This document shows positions 19,055 to 28,182 of a DNA stretch of 64,000 nt, one piece after another. Under the pieces are notes generated by a model. That model saw nothing but the letters and a program-made list of their open reading frames with translations. It ran no database searches and was not told where the DNA came from. The stretch's first letter is position 1. The number at the start of each line of letters is the position of its first letter. Source of the stretch: Halobellus ruber (lineage in GTDB: Archaea; Halobacteriota; Halobacteria; Halobacteriales; Haloferacaceae); the NCBI RefSeq assembly GCF_014212355.1, contig NZ_JACKXD010000008.1, forward strand, positions 1-64,000, read 5' to 3'. The translations under genes and the position numbers were made by a program.

Positions 19055-20420
19055 GCGGCGCGACCAGGTCCCGGCCCGCCGCGAGCAGTTCGTCGACCCG
19101 ACCGCGGCTCCCCGCCTCGGCGTAGACGCGCATCTTCGGTTCGGTCCCGGACGGCCGAACGAGGAGCCACGACCCGTCTTCGAGTAGGAGTTTGAACCCG
19201 TCGAGGGTCACCACGTCGGCAATCGCCCGCCCGGCGACCGTCTCGGGGAGCGTCGCTTCGAGGTCGTCGATGACGCGTTCCTTCTCGCTGTCGGGGCAGT
19301 CGACGCTGATCTTGTCGGCGACGATGTCGCCGTGCTCGTCGATGAGGCGGTCGACGCGGGCGTCGATCGGCTCCGCGGCGGTCACGGCCGCGCCGAGCAA
19401 CCCCATCAGGACGCCGTCCTTCTCGCGGACGTGGTCGCGGATCGAGAACCCGCCGGACTCCTCGCCGCCCATCAGGGCGTCGTACTCGGCCATCGCATCC
19501 GCGACCCACTTGAACCCGACCGCGGTCTCGACGGCTTCCTGGCCGTGGGCCTCCGCGATCCGGTCGATCAGGAACGTCGTCGAGACGGTCCGGACCGCCG
19601 GCCCCACATCCGACTCCAGCAGGTAGTCGTACGCCGCGGCGAAGAACAGGTTCTCGTCGAGTTTCCCGCGGCCGGGCGTGACGAACGCGACGCGGTCGGC
19701 GTCGCCGTCGTTTGCGACGCCCAGATCCGCGTCGTGGGCCTCGACCGCGTCGACGAGCGGGTCGAGGTTCTCGACGCTGGGCTCCGGCGGCGTGCCGCCG
19801 AACTCCGGGTCGCGGTCGTTGCGGATGCTCACCACCTCCGCGCCCGCCGACCGGAGGAGTTCGTCGACGACGCCCCGACCCGAGCCGTGCATCGCGTCGT
19901 GGACGACGGTCACGCCGGCGAGGTCGGCGTCGACCAACTCCCGGGCCCGCTCGGCGTGCGGCGTTACCACGTCGACCGTCTCGACCGCGCCGTGTTCGGT
20001 CTCAGGGAGGAGGTCCGGTTCGGCCACCCGCGCCGCGATCGCGTCGGTAACGGCTGGAAGCGCCGGCGCGCCGTCCGCAGGGATGAACTTCACGCCGTTG
20101 TACTCCGGCGGGTTGTGGGAGGCCGTCACCATCAGCGCGCCCGAGAGCCCCCGGTCGACCACGGCGTAGGCGACCAGCGGGGTCGGGCAGTCCCGCTCGG
20201 GGAGGAGAACGTCGAACCCGTTGCCCGCCAGCACGTCCGCGAGCGACTCCGCGAACCCCTCGGAGGTCTCCCTGGCGTCGTAGCCGACGATTACGGGGTC
20301 GGTGTGCCCCTCGCTCGCCAGGTAGTCCGCGACCGCCTGCCCGACGATCCGCACCCGCCGGTCGGTGAAGGTGTCCAGGGTCGCGCGCCACCCGTCCGTG
20401 CCGAAGGAGATCACGTCCAT
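19047..20420 (-). CDS. phosphohexomutase (phosphoglucomutase/phosphomannomutase family)
   Basis: The 457-residue enzyme has the four family motifs: catalytic serine loop MVTASHNPPEYNG (about 100-112), metal loop DGDADRVAF (about 234-242), sugar loop GGEESGGF (about 315-322) and phosphate loop RPSGTEPKMRVYAE (about 424-437). It interconverts sugar 1- and 6-phosphates via a bisphosphate. Whether glucose, mannose or glucosamine phosphate is used cannot be told from the motif alone. The start MDVISFGTDGWRA is canonical. It is convergent with the GNAT gene and has about 380 bases of non-coding DNA upstream. Confidence 0.95.
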   Translation of the reverse strand: MDVISFGTDGWRATLDTFTDRRVRIVGQAVADYLASEGHTDPVIVGYDARETSEGFAESLADVLAGNGFDVLLPERDCPTPLVAYAVVDRGLSGALMVTASHNPPEYNGVKFIPADGAPALPAVTDAIAARVAEPDLLPETEHGAVETVDVVTPHAERARELVDADLAGVTVVHDAMHGSGRGVVDELLRSAGAEVVSIRNDRDPEFGGTPPEPSVENLDPLVDAVEAHDADLGVANDGDADRVAFVTPGRGKLDENLFFAAAYDYLLESDVGPAVRTVSTTFLIDRIAEAHGQEAVETAVGFKWVADAMAEYDALMGGEESGGFSIRDHVREKDGVLMGLLGAAVTAAEPIDARVDRLIDEHGDIVADKISVDCPDSEKERVIDDLEATLPETVAGRAIADVVTLDGFKLLLEDGSWLLVRPSGTEPKMRVYAEAGSRGRVDELLAAGRDLVAPLT

Positions 20421-20802
20421 ACCGACACCTTGCCGGCGCCGATAAAAAAGGTGCGGCAGCCCCGGTGTGTACGGGCACGATACCGGGCCCCAGGGTCGTG
20501 TTTATTACGCATCGACCGACCCGAAGACCGCTCTCGGGCGGGCCTTCCGGGATCCTCTTGCCCTCGCTCGTCCCGACCTCGCTCCCAACTGAACAGTGCC
20601 GGCTCCGGACGCCGTAGGTTTATGTTCGATGCCGGGGCCAGCATCCCCGTGATCTGAGAGTCGCCCCGCGTCGGGCTGCGATTGTTCGGCACGTCGACGC
20701 GGGTGCGGAGTGTGCCGACTGCTCGCCATCGTTCGGACGCGAGGCTGGACGAAACCAGCCGTCGTCGCCGTGTTCTTCGCCGTCCGCGACGGGGACGGAG
20801 TA
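20421..20802. other. intergenic region, no intact gene seen
   Basis: The region holds the phosphohexomutase promoter (a GATAAAAAAGG stretch near 20439-20449) and a long GC-rich stretch without a plausible ORF. Frames are rich in Arg and Ser and look like shadow translation. It runs into the damaged start of the FMN-reductase-like pseudogene. Confidence 0.5.
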
Positions 20803-21329
20803 CTGATCACTGTCGTTGCGGTCTCGGAGAGCCGACGCGAGGACGGCTCCACCCCGAAGCCGTACTCCCGGCGGCCCGTGACGAGGGCGTCGAGACCGAC
20901 CTGCTCGACCTCGCGCGGGTCGATCCGCCGCTGTCCCTCCCCGACGTCGACGACCAGGGCGACTCCGGGCGGCTGCTGTGCCGGGTTCGGGAGGCCGAGG
21001 CCATCGTCGTGGGGTCGCCGGTCTACCACGGCTCGTACTCCTCGACGTTCCGTAACTTCCACGACTACCGCCCGACGACGGAGTACGAGGACACCGCCGT
21101 CGGCCTCGTTGCGACCGCGGGGGGCGGCTCCCACGGTGCGACGCTCGAACACCTCCGGAGTACGGTCCGGGGCGTCCACGGCCACATAGTTCCCGAACAG
21201 GTCGGGCTACGGGGGTCGTCGGGAAGGTTTAATGGGGAGACCCTCACCGACCCGGACACGCGGCGACGGCTCGAAGCGCTGGGTGAGGCTGTCGTCGCCG
21301 AGGCGCGGCGGCTTCACCCCGAGGCCTGA
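20803..21329 (+). pseudogene. broken NAD(P)H-dependent FMN reductase-like gene
   Basis: The 3' part is clearly a flavodoxin-fold reductase: EGVETDLLDLARVDPPL, then VREAEAIVVGSPVYHGSYSS, FRNFHDY and ATAGGGSHGATLEHL. The N-terminal strand and phosphate loop (VLITVVAVSESRREDGST) lie in a different frame. A single missing G near 20857-20862 (GAAGCCGTACTC where AAGGCCGTACTC is expected) explains the shift. The start codon region reads GTACTG, so the start is lost too. The phosphate loop is also damaged, reading SESRRED where a G-S-x-R-x-G-S pattern is expected. The gene is therefore most likely non-functional. Confidence 0.75.
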
Positions 21330-21359
21330 ACCCCGTTCGGGCGTCGTCGCCGTCGGTCC

Positions 21360-21623
21360 TCACTCCCTGCCGATCAGCCGCTCCTTTGCAGCGCGCGACA
21401 GCTGCTTGATTCCGTACTCCCGGGACGTCGCCGCCGACCTGGTGTCGAACGCCTCCACGTGGACCACCTCGACCGGCGTCCGACCGCGGGTGTACTTCGC
21501 GCCCTCGCCGGCGTTGTGCTCCGCGACGCGCCGTTCGACGTCCGTCGTGTAGCCGGTGTACAGCGAGCCGTCGGCGCACTCCAGCACGTAGACGTAGTGC
21601 TCGTCGGAGTCGGCCGAAGCCAT
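21360..21623 (-). CDS. GIY-YIG nuclease family protein (UPF0213/YhbQ-like)
   Basis: The 87-residue protein has the GIY-YIG core, [20 protein letters not shown] (about residues 10-29), with [20 protein letters not shown] following and a [14 protein letters not shown] helix near the end. The stand-alone UPF0213 family includes E. coli YhbQ, a small nuclease with DNA damage-linked phenotypes. The ATG at 21621-21623 is chosen; upstream codons in the frame are Arg/Pro-rich and non-family. It lies between the pseudogene and a DUF7563 gene, both independent. Confidence 0.88.
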   Translation of the reverse strand: MASADSDEHYVYVLECADGSLYTGYTTDVERRVAEHNAGEGAKYTRGRTPVEVVHVEAFDTRSAATSREYGIKQLSRAAKERLIGRE

Positions 21624-21843
21624 CGTTACTGACTCCTCCGCGCCGTTGATCGGACAGTATCCGCCACGGTAACACGTACGTCGACCGGCGGGTATTCGTT
21701 CCGGTTCGGACGCCGGTGAGTCGCCGCGCCGGCTCCGAGCCCCCGGCTGGTGGGTCGGTGTCGCCACGGCGGCCGGGCGGCCGATCCCGCCCGGCCGACT
21801 GTGGAGAACGGCTTCGCGTGGTGGTCTGGATCCGCTTCAGTGG

Positions 21844-21993
21844 TCACGCTGTGCGGGTCCGCCGCCGTGCGACCTCCGCGATGCCCGCGTTCGCCGAACA
21901 GTTTGGACAGGCGAGGAGTCGCCCGTTCTTGTCGGCGAACACGCGCGCGAAACGGTCGGAGACGTGTGACCCGCAGTGGTCACAACTTGGCAT
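21844..21993 (-). CDS. DUF7563-like small zinc-finger protein
   Basis: The 49-residue protein has a CDHCGSHVSDRFARVFADKN loop and then a second CPNCSANAGIAEVARRR element. Together they give four Cys that can bind zinc. The sequence matches a small, widely conserved haloarchaeal zinc-finger protein of unknown role. The ATG at 21991-21993 starts exactly at MPSCDHCGS. Longer frames upstream belong to a shadow of the opposite strand. Confidence 0.8.
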   Translation of the reverse strand: MPSCDHCGSHVSDRFARVFADKNGRLLACPNCSANAGIAEVARRRTRTA

Positions 21994-22184
21994 GCGTGTG
22001 TCCGGCAGCCACCTGTTGCCGGTACACTTCATACGAGCGGGGTGTACTAAGGCCTTCCCGCGCACGCGCGCGAACCAGCGGATCGTACAGAATTGACCCC
22101 GGATAACTGACCGTTCTTGTGCTTTCCCGCTTCGAGGCGCGGCGTTCTCACGTCCGACCGGCCTCCGGTCAGCGGGGCCTCCGA

Positions 22185-22949
22185 TCACTCCGACTGCCCG
22201 CGTGCGTTGCTGACCGCCCGGGCGACGAGTCCCGCCTGCGCGCCGGCGACGAACCCCGCGTCGACGTTGACGACGGACATCACCGTACACGACTGGAGCA
22301 TCCCGGCCAGGGCCGCGGTCCCGTCCCCGCCGTGGCCGTAGCCCGACGACACCGGCACGCCGATCACCGGCGTGTCGACCAGGCCGGCCACGACCGTCGG
22401 GAGCGCCCCCTCGCGCCCCGCGGCGACGATCAGGACGTCGGCGGCGCGTAACCGTTCTACTTGATCCAGCACCCGGCCGAGATGTGCGACCCCGACATCC
22501 TCGACCCGCTCGGCGTCGACGCCCATCACTTCGAGGACCGCGTCGGCCTCGTTTGCGGCGGCGGCGTCGGCGGTTCCGCCGGTGACGATTGCGACATCGG
22601 CGTCCAATGTCGGCGGCTCGTAGTTCGGTCGCTGCGCCACGAGCGTCCGCCCGCGCTCGTCGTGGTCCACGGTCACCTCCCCATCGACTTCTTCGGCGAC
22701 GGCGGCGACATCCGCCTCGGAGACGCGCGTGACGAGCGCGTGGCCCGCAGTCTCCAGCGCGGTGCGCGTGAGGGCGGACACCTCCGACGGCGATTTTCCC
22801 GCCGCGAGGATCGCCTCCGGTACGCCGCGTCGCTTCTCCCGGCCGGCGTCGAACCGGCCGGCGCCGGTGGTGGCGTAGCCCCGGAGCCGCGATTCGGCTT
22901 CCGCCGGGGAGAGCTCCCCGGCAGCGACCGCTTCGAGTAACTCCCGCAT
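22185..22949 (-). CDS. larB: LarB, nickel-pincer cofactor biosynthesis carboxylase
   Basis: The 254-residue PurE-like (AIR carboxylase superfamily) protein carboxylates and hydrolyses nicotinate adenine dinucleotide to start nickel-pincer nucleotide synthesis. Visible are the N-terminal helix MRELLEAVAAGELSPAEAES, IVTGGTADAAAANEADAVLE (about 121-140), VAAGREGALPTVVAGLVDTPV and GYGHGGDGTAALAGMLQSC near the C-terminus. Length and motifs match LarB. LarE, the sulfur-donating enzyme for the same cofactor, is 5 kb away at 28183, but no larA or larC is in the window. Confidence 0.9.
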   Translation of the reverse strand: MRELLEAVAAGELSPAEAESRLRGYATTGAGRFDAGREKRRGVPEAILAAGKSPSEVSALTRTALETAGHALVTRVSEADVAAVAEEVDGEVTVDHDERGRTLVAQRPNYEPPTLDADVAIVTGGTADAAAANEADAVLEVMGVDAERVEDVGVAHLGRVLDQVERLRAADVLIVAAGREGALPTVVAGLVDTPVIGVPVSSGYGHGGDGTAALAGMLQSCTVMSVVNVDAGFVAGAQAGLVARAVSNARGQSE

Positions 22950-23175
22950 ACCTTCCCTCGGCGACGCAGCGATACGTACCTGACGCTCGACGGGCGGCGA
23001 CCGCCGAGGCGTCGCCCCGTTCGTCGGCTGGATCGGGCGTCACGAACGGGTGAGCCGCCGTTGCAGCTCCGCGTGACCGAGTTTCCCCCTTCTCGCGCCC
23101 GGGTATATAAATCATTCCACTGGCAAACCCGACAGACGACGAGCACGGGCGGGGACGCCGGCGTTTTGGAAAATC

Positions 23176-23186
23176 TTTTTATATAG
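23176..23186 (+). promoter_or_regulatory. TATA box of the histone-like gene
   Basis: The sequence TTTTTATATAG is centred 27 bases before the ATG at 23208, the classic leaderless spacing. A second TATATAAAT at 23104-23112 may serve the opposite strand (larB) or an alternative start. Confidence 0.6.
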
Positions 23187-23207
23187 TGCCGGTGTAGAAC
23201 GACGCGT

Positions 23208-23375
23208 ATGGCAGACCTTATTGTCAAAGCGGCGGTCAAGGAAGCGCTCGACGACAAGAATGTTTCGTCCGACTTCTACGGTGCCCTCGACGACGAGGTC
23301 ACCGAACTGCTCGAAGACGCTGCCCGTCGCGCCGAAGCGAACGACCGAAAGACGGTGCAGCCCCGCGACCTGTAA
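23208..23375 (+). CDS. small histone-like protein (DUF1931 family)
   Basis: The 55-residue protein MADLIVKAAVKEALDDKNVS continues with a central helix DFYGALDDEVTELLEDAARR and ends DRKTVQPRDL. Helix-loop-helix-loop with the final TVQPRDL is a histone-fold signature, and DUF1931 proteins are histone-like. As a single fold it should dimerise, and it may bind DNA. Expression is likely from the TATATAG box 27 bases upstream, as a leaderless transcript. Confidence 0.85.
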   Translation: MADLIVKAAVKEALDDKNVSSDFYGALDDEVTELLEDAARRAEANDRKTVQPRDL

Positions 23376-23458
23376 CTCGGCGCTCAGCCCGACCCCGATT
23401 TTTTCCGCCCGTACGGCGAGTGATGTCGTCGACAGTGGCAACGACGGGGCCGTCCCGG

Positions 23459-24145
23459 TCACTCCAGCCGCTCGACCCCGTCGTCGGTCCCGACGTAGAC
23501 CGTGTCCGCGAGGTCCACGAACAGCCCGTGTTCGACCACGCCGGGAACGCCCGACAGTCTCCGTGCGAGGCCCCGTGGATCGTCGATCCGGCCGAACGCA
23601 CAGTCCAGAACCAAGTTCCCGTTGTCGGTGACCACCGGCCCGTCCTTGGCCTCCCCCCGGCGAAGGGTCGCGCCGCCGCCGAGGTCCTCGACGTCCCGTT
23701 CGACCGCGGCGTACGCCTCGGGGAGCACCTCGACCGGAACGGGATGGGACAGCGTCTCGACGGTTTTCGAGGGGTCGGCAACGACGACGAACCGGTCGGC
23801 CGCCGCGTCGACGACCTTTTCGCGGGCGTGGGCCGCGCCGCCGCCCTTGATGAGGTGGTGATCGGCGTCGATCCGGTCGGCGCCGTCGATCGCGACGTCG
23901 ACGCCGTCGACTTCGCCGAGCGAACAGATCGGGATCCCGCTTTCGCGTGCGAGCCGTCGGGAATCGAACGATGTGGGGATTCCCCGTACGGTGAGTCCGT
24001 CGGCGGTCGCCCGGCCGATCGCGCGGATGGCGTACGCCGCGGTGCTGCCCGACCCGAGGCCGACGACGTCGCCGTCGGCGACGAGTTCGGCGGCGCGTTC
24101 GCCAGCCCGCCGCTTCTGGTCGTCGGTGCCGCCCGTCGTCTTCAT
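23459..24145 (-). CDS. rpiA: ribose-5-phosphate isomerase A
   Basis: The 228-residue enzyme interconverts ribose 5-phosphate and ribulose 5-phosphate, supplying nucleotide synthesis. The phosphate loop is GLGSGSTAAYAIRA (about 29-42), the catalytic Asp region VDVAIDGADRID (about 81-92) and the base loop IKGGGAAHAREK (about 98-109). The family motif DGADE reads DGADR, but the two aspartates are kept. Start MKTTGGTDDQKRRAGE is usual. It is convergent with the histone-like gene. Confidence 0.94.
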   Translation of the reverse strand: MKTTGGTDDQKRRAGERAAELVADGDVVGLGSGSTAAYAIRAIGRATADGLTVRGIPTSFDSRRLARESGIPICSLGEVDGVDVAIDGADRIDADHHLIKGGGAAHAREKVVDAAADRFVVVADPSKTVETLSHPVPVEVLPEAYAAVERDVEDLGGGATLRRGEAKDGPVVTDNGNLVLDCAFGRIDDPRGLARRLSGVPGVVEHGLFVDLADTVYVGTDDGVERLE

Positions 24146-24206
24146 ACCGGTGGTGTCGGCCAGCGGCGTGACAAAGCTTCCGCCGGCCGCGGGTCGGTTG
24201 GCCTGC

Positions 24207-25331
24207 TCACAGCCGTTCGAGCACGGCGTCGGCGTCGTACGACAAAGACAGCGACCGCGACCGACCGCGACCCTCCACGTCGGCGTAGGCGGCGTCGACG
24301 ACCCCGAGCTGGTCGAGTTTGTTGACGATCTCGGAGTAGCGGGTGTACCCGAGCCCGGTCTCCTCGTGGAAGGCCTCGTAGACCTCGCCGGCCCGGTCGC
24401 CGTCGTGGTCGGCGATGACTTCGACGAGTTCGCGCTCGCGGTCGGAGAGCCCGCGGAGGCTCCGCGAGAGGTGGACGTACTTGGACTTCTCGTAGGCCGC
24501 CTCGACGTCCTCGATCTCGACGGTTCGACTCGCGCGCATCTCCGCGTGGAGCCCGGCGCGCCGAAGCAGGTCGATCCCGACCCGGATGTCGCCGCTCTCG
24601 GCGGTGAGTTCGGCGACGCGGTCGAGTTCCGGCGCGCCGACGACCCCGTCGTGGAAGCCCCGGTCGACGCGCTCCCGGAGGATGTCGACGATCTCGTCGA
24701 CGTCGTACACCGGGAAGTACACCTCCTCGGGTCGGAAGACGCTCTGGACCCGGCTGTCGAGTTCCTCGATGACGTCGAGCGAGAGGTCCGAGGAGACGAC
24801 GACGACCCCGATCCGGGCGCCGGAGTGGGCCTCGTGGGCGCGGAGCAGCGAGTAGAGGGTGTCTGAGGCCTCGTTCTCGTAGAAGAGGTAGTTCACGTCG
24901 TCGAGCGCGACTGCGAGCACCTCGTCGTCCTCGACGAGCTGGTCGGTGATCTGGCCGAACAGCTTCTTGAAGGAGATCCCGGAAGCCGGCGGCTCGTACT
25001 CGAAGATGTGCTCGAAGACCCGGGAGAAGACGGCGTACCGCGTCGAGTCGACCTGGCAGTTGACCCGGACGGTCCGGACGTCGGTCCGGGCACCGAGTTC
25101 GCCGAAGAGCTTCTGGACCGCGGTGGTCTTCCCGGTCCCGGGGGGCCCCCGGACCATCGTGTTGAGCGGCCGCGACCCGCGGACGGCGGGCCGGAGCGCG
25201 TACTTCAGGCTCTCGAGTTGGGTCTCGCGGTGCCTGAACGTCTCGGGCACGTAGTCGATCTCGAAGACGTGCTCGTCGCGGAACACCGACTCGTCCCACG
25301 ACAGCATCCCCTCGTCGGGGTCCTCGGTCAT
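24207..25331 (-). CDS. Orc1/Cdc6-family replication initiator
   Basis: The 374-residue AAA+ protein has Walker A RGPPGTGKTT (about 61-70), Walker B VALDDVNYLF (about 141-150) and a C-terminal winged helix, with DRAGEVYEAFHEETGLGYTR near the end. Such proteins bind origin repeats and load the replicative helicase. Haloarchaea carry many paralogues, some with adjacent origins. No clear origin-recognition-box array is visible in the 75 bases upstream (25332-25405), so a linked origin is not supported. The ATG at 25329-25331 (MTEDPDEGMLSW) is chosen over a longer frame that includes promoter sequence. Confidence 0.93.
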   Translation of the reverse strand: MTEDPDEGMLSWDESVFRDEHVFEIDYVPETFRHRETQLESLKYALRPAVRGSRPLNTMVRGPPGTGKTTAVQKLFGELGARTDVRTVRVNCQVDSTRYAVFSRVFEHIFEYEPPASGISFKKLFGQITDQLVEDDEVLAVALDDVNYLFYENEASDTLYSLLRAHEAHSGARIGVVVVSSDLSLDVIEELDSRVQSVFRPEEVYFPVYDVDEIVDILRERVDRGFHDGVVGAPELDRVAELTAESGDIRVGIDLLRRAGLHAEMRASRTVEIEDVEAAYEKSKYVHLSRSLRGLSDRERELVEVIADHDGDRAGEVYEAFHEETGLGYTRYSEIVNKLDQLGVVDAAYADVEGRGRSRSLSLSYDADAVLERL

Positions 25332-25405
25332 CAGGTGGACGACGGCGAGGAATCTACTTAACCGTTCCCCAGCCGACGACGCGGGGACATCGTGGTGCCG
25401 TCCGA

Positions 25406-25741
25406 TCACTCCGTGACCAGGCGGTACACCCGGACGGCGGCGAAGACGCCAGCAACGAGCGCGAGGACGCCGACTGCAAGCGCGGTGACCGACCCCGACC
25501 CGCGGAGGAACGGGCCAATTCCCCCCACCGCGATCGAGAGCCCGATCGCAGCCAGCGCCAGGTAAAACAGGATCAGCGTCGCCGTCCCGAGCACGTCCCA
25601 GAGCGCGTCGCGGGTCGCGCGGTAGACGAGGTCGTAGGTGTCGGCGTCCGAGCGGCCGTCGGCGACGCCCCGAACCCGGCCGTCGGACGGGGGGTCGCCG
25701 GTCGCGGTTCGGTTCGGTTCGTCGTCGGTGGCGGGGACCAT
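25406..25741 (-). CDS. small two-helix membrane protein
   Basis: The 111-residue protein has a polar, acidic N-terminus (about 45 residues) and two hydrophobic helices, LGTATLILFYLALAAIGLSI (about 51-70) and VTALAVGVLALVAGVFAAVR (about 84-103). No motif is recognised. It lies between the MutS-like gene and orc1/cdc6 on the same strand, with 75 and 55 bases to each neighbour, so it may be co-transcribed with either. Function unknown. Confidence 0.7.
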   Translation of the reverse strand: MVPATDDEPNRTATGDPPSDGRVRGVADGRSDADTYDLVYRATRDALWDVLGTATLILFYLALAAIGLSIAVGGIGPFLRGSGSVTALAVGVLALVAGVFAAVRVYRLVTE

Positions 25742-25796
25742 ACGGGCCGGTCCGCCCCGAGCGCCCGAAAAACCCTCGGCGACGCCCCGCGGCCGG

Positions 25797-27824
25797 TCAG
25801 AACTTCCGGAGCAGCCGGTCGTAGAACCCCGAGTCGTCGCCGTCGGCCAGTTTCTCGACGATGAGCTCCGGGGTCGACCGCGCGAGGTGGTCTTTCACCG
25901 GCGAGCGGTTCACCACGAGTTCGCCGTCCTCGAGCCCCAGCGCCTCGATCCCGTCGACCGCGACGTCGAAGTCGGCGGCCGCGCGGATCTCCCGGGCCAG
26001 ATGCGAGACGAACACCGCCGTCGCGGCCTGCTCTTCGAGCGCCTCCAGGATCCCGGCGACGATCTTCGCCGACGCGCCCGGCTCGGTGATGCTCTCCAGT
26101 TCGTCCACGAGGACGAGCCGGCTTTCGGCGCCGTCGGCCAGCCCCCGGAAGTCCCGAAGCGTGCTCTCGAAGGCCCCCGCGTCGAGGGTCCCCTGGGTCT
26201 TCGCGTAGTAGTGGAGTTCCGAGAAGCGTTCGAGTTCGACCCGATCGGCGGGGACGGGCAGGCCCATCTGCGCGAGAACGACCACGAGCGCCACGAGATC
26301 CAGCGTCGAGGTCTTGCCGCCGGAGTTGACGCCCGACAGCAACGTCGGCCCCGACACCGCGTAGTCGACGGGGTCGACGTCCTCGAAGGCGACGTCCAGA
26401 AGTGGCGAGCGGCCACCCTCGATCGCGATCCCGTGGTCGTGGTCGTCGGAATCGGCCTCCGACCCGGGCGTGGATTCGTCCGTCCCCTCCCCGCCCACGA
26501 ACGTCGGCAGGGTACACTCGAAGTCGGCGGCAAACCGCGCGACCGCGAGTTCGACGTCGACCTCCAAGGCGTCGCGAACCAGCGACTCCGCGGGCTCGCG
26601 CAGCCCCGAGAGGTCGGCCGCGAGCTCCCGCTTCAGCCGGGCTGCGCGGCGGTCTCTCGCCGTCTTGAGCTCGGTCCGGAGCCGCGAGACCACCGACTCC
26701 TCGTGGGCCACCGGGAACGCGGGGTCCTCGGGGAACGCCCGTTCGGCGAACCCCGCCTCCTCGGGCTGCAGCGCTAGTGCCTCGATCAGGTGCTCGCGGG
26801 CGGCGTCGATCGCGTCGGCGTACTCGTCGGCGAGTTCCCGGTCCAGGAGGGAGTCGACGCGGGCGCCCTGCTCGACCAAGGAGAGGAAGTCGGTCCCCTC
26901 GATGGTCACGTCCCGCTCCCGGATCGCGTCGCGAAGCCGGTCGTTGGCGACCGACTCCGCCGTTCCCACGGCGGCGTCGAGGTCCTCGACCGCAGTCGCG
27001 AGGCGGTCGAGTTCCGCGTCGCCGACCACCGTGCCGTCGTCGTCAACCCGGTCGAGCGCGCCCCGTAGCGCTTCGAGGTCGCAGTCGGGGTCGAGATCGG
27101 CGGTCTCGGCGACGTCGGCGGCCGCCAGCAGCCGCTCGCGGTTCTCGGCGAAGAAGGCGAGCACCCGTTCGGGGACGATCTCGTCGGGGTGCTCCAGGGC
27201 GTCGGGGCGGACTCGCACGTCCCCGTCGACGTCGACGCCGGCGAACCGCTCGTCGAGCGTGATCACCGTGGCGTACGACCGCGCCAACTCGGCGAGATCG
27301 CGGGTGTCCTCGACGACCTCGACCGAGAGTTCGGGGAACGACTCCTCGGCCGCGGCGAACCGCTCGGCGTCGGCGGTGGCGAGACACCGATCCCGGACCC
27401 GCCGGGTCGGTGGCGGCGCGAGGGGTTCGACGCCGGCCAGGGCCTCGCGGACCGCGGGATCTGGGTCGCGGTCGGTCGCGCGATCGACGAACTCGCGGAC
27501 CTCGTCGATCCGGGACGCCGACCGGGTGGGGTAGAAGGTCGCAACGCGTTTGGCCCCGTAGTCGGTGACGGTCCGCGCCCGGAGGAGGCCGAGCACGTCC
27601 TCGTAGACCTCCCGGGCGCGGCCGGTGGCGAGGAAGCCGCCCTCGTCGCCGTGTCGCCGCCGGATCGCCCCGCGGGCGACGACGGCGGCCCGCCCCTCCG
27701 AGAGCCCGGGGGCACGCGCCAGGGTGGCGACGTCACCCTCCGTGAGGGCCCGCTCGGCGTCGTCGAGTTCCGACAGGGCGGCTGCGGTCTTCTCGCCGAC
27801 GCCCGGGATGGCCTCGAACTCCAT
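25797..27824 (-). CDS. MutS-like ATPase with N-terminal helix-hairpin-helix
   Basis: The 675-residue protein opens with a helix-hairpin-helix motif (IPGVGEKTAAALSELDDAER). It then has a long helical clamp region and a MutS-type ATPase: Walker A SGVNSGGKTS (about 496-505), Walker B LVLVDELESITEPG (about 570-583) and a final VFVSHLAREI switch. Such MutS5/MutS2-like haloarchaeal proteins lack the mismatch-recognition domain of MutS1, so roles in recombination or branched DNA are more likely. The ATG (MEFEAIPGVGE) sits at the expected domain start. Confidence 0.88.
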   Translation of the reverse strand: MEFEAIPGVGEKTAAALSELDDAERALTEGDVATLARAPGLSEGRAAVVARGAIRRRHGDEGGFLATGRAREVYEDVLGLLRARTVTDYGAKRVATFYPTRSASRIDEVREFVDRATDRDPDPAVREALAGVEPLAPPPTRRVRDRCLATADAERFAAAEESFPELSVEVVEDTRDLAELARSYATVITLDERFAGVDVDGDVRVRPDALEHPDEIVPERVLAFFAENRERLLAAADVAETADLDPDCDLEALRGALDRVDDDGTVVGDAELDRLATAVEDLDAAVGTAESVANDRLRDAIRERDVTIEGTDFLSLVEQGARVDSLLDRELADEYADAIDAAREHLIEALALQPEEAGFAERAFPEDPAFPVAHEESVVSRLRTELKTARDRRAARLKRELAADLSGLREPAESLVRDALEVDVELAVARFAADFECTLPTFVGGEGTDESTPGSEADSDDHDHGIAIEGGRSPLLDVAFEDVDPVDYAVSGPTLLSGVNSGGKTSTLDLVALVVVLAQMGLPVPADRVELERFSELHYYAKTQGTLDAGAFESTLRDFRGLADGAESRLVLVDELESITEPGASAKIVAGILEALEEQAATAVFVSHLAREIRAAADFDVAVDGIEALGLEDGELVVNRSPVKDHLARSTPELIVEKLADGDDSGFYDRLLRKF

Positions 27825-28182
27825 TCGAGCGGCGTTGGCTCCGCATCCGACAAAACGTTACGGGTATTTGCGGGACGACGAGCGAGACGGGAACAGGAGC
27901 ATCGGAACTGCGACGACTTCGGAAGCCCCCGCCCGCTCGACTCGATGGGCTCGCTGTGCTCCTCGTCGCTCACTCCGTTCGCTCCCGTGGTGCTTACATC
28001 GCCCGTCTTCGTCGAGCGGGCGGCCCCTTCCGGTCCCGCCCGGCGGTGGTCCTCCGTTCGGCGTCGCACGTCCAAGCGAGCCCGTCGACGCCGCAGGAGG
28101 CCGCCACGCAGCCGCTCGTATCCTCTCCCGTCTCCGATGCCACGACAACGCGCTTTTGCGACTCCGCGCTAGTGGTCGAGGT
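27825..28182. other. 358-bp intergenic region, possible dispersed haloarchaeal repeat
   Basis: Between the MutS-like and larE starts there is no plausible gene. The stretch about 27880-28060 (including GGAAGCCCCCGCCCGCTCGA, then GGGCTCGCTGTGCTCCTCGT) reads like a repeat commonly seen between haloarchaeal genes and often mis-annotated as small proteins. That resemblance is from memory and was not searched. Promoters for both divergent genes must lie here; an AACGTTACGGGTATT box near 27855 could serve MutS. Confidence 0.4.

Noticed and set aside
25332-25405. Replication origin next to orc1/cdc6
   Set aside because: No repeated origin-recognition-box-like sequence or AT-rich duplex-unwinding region is visible in the short upstream gap.
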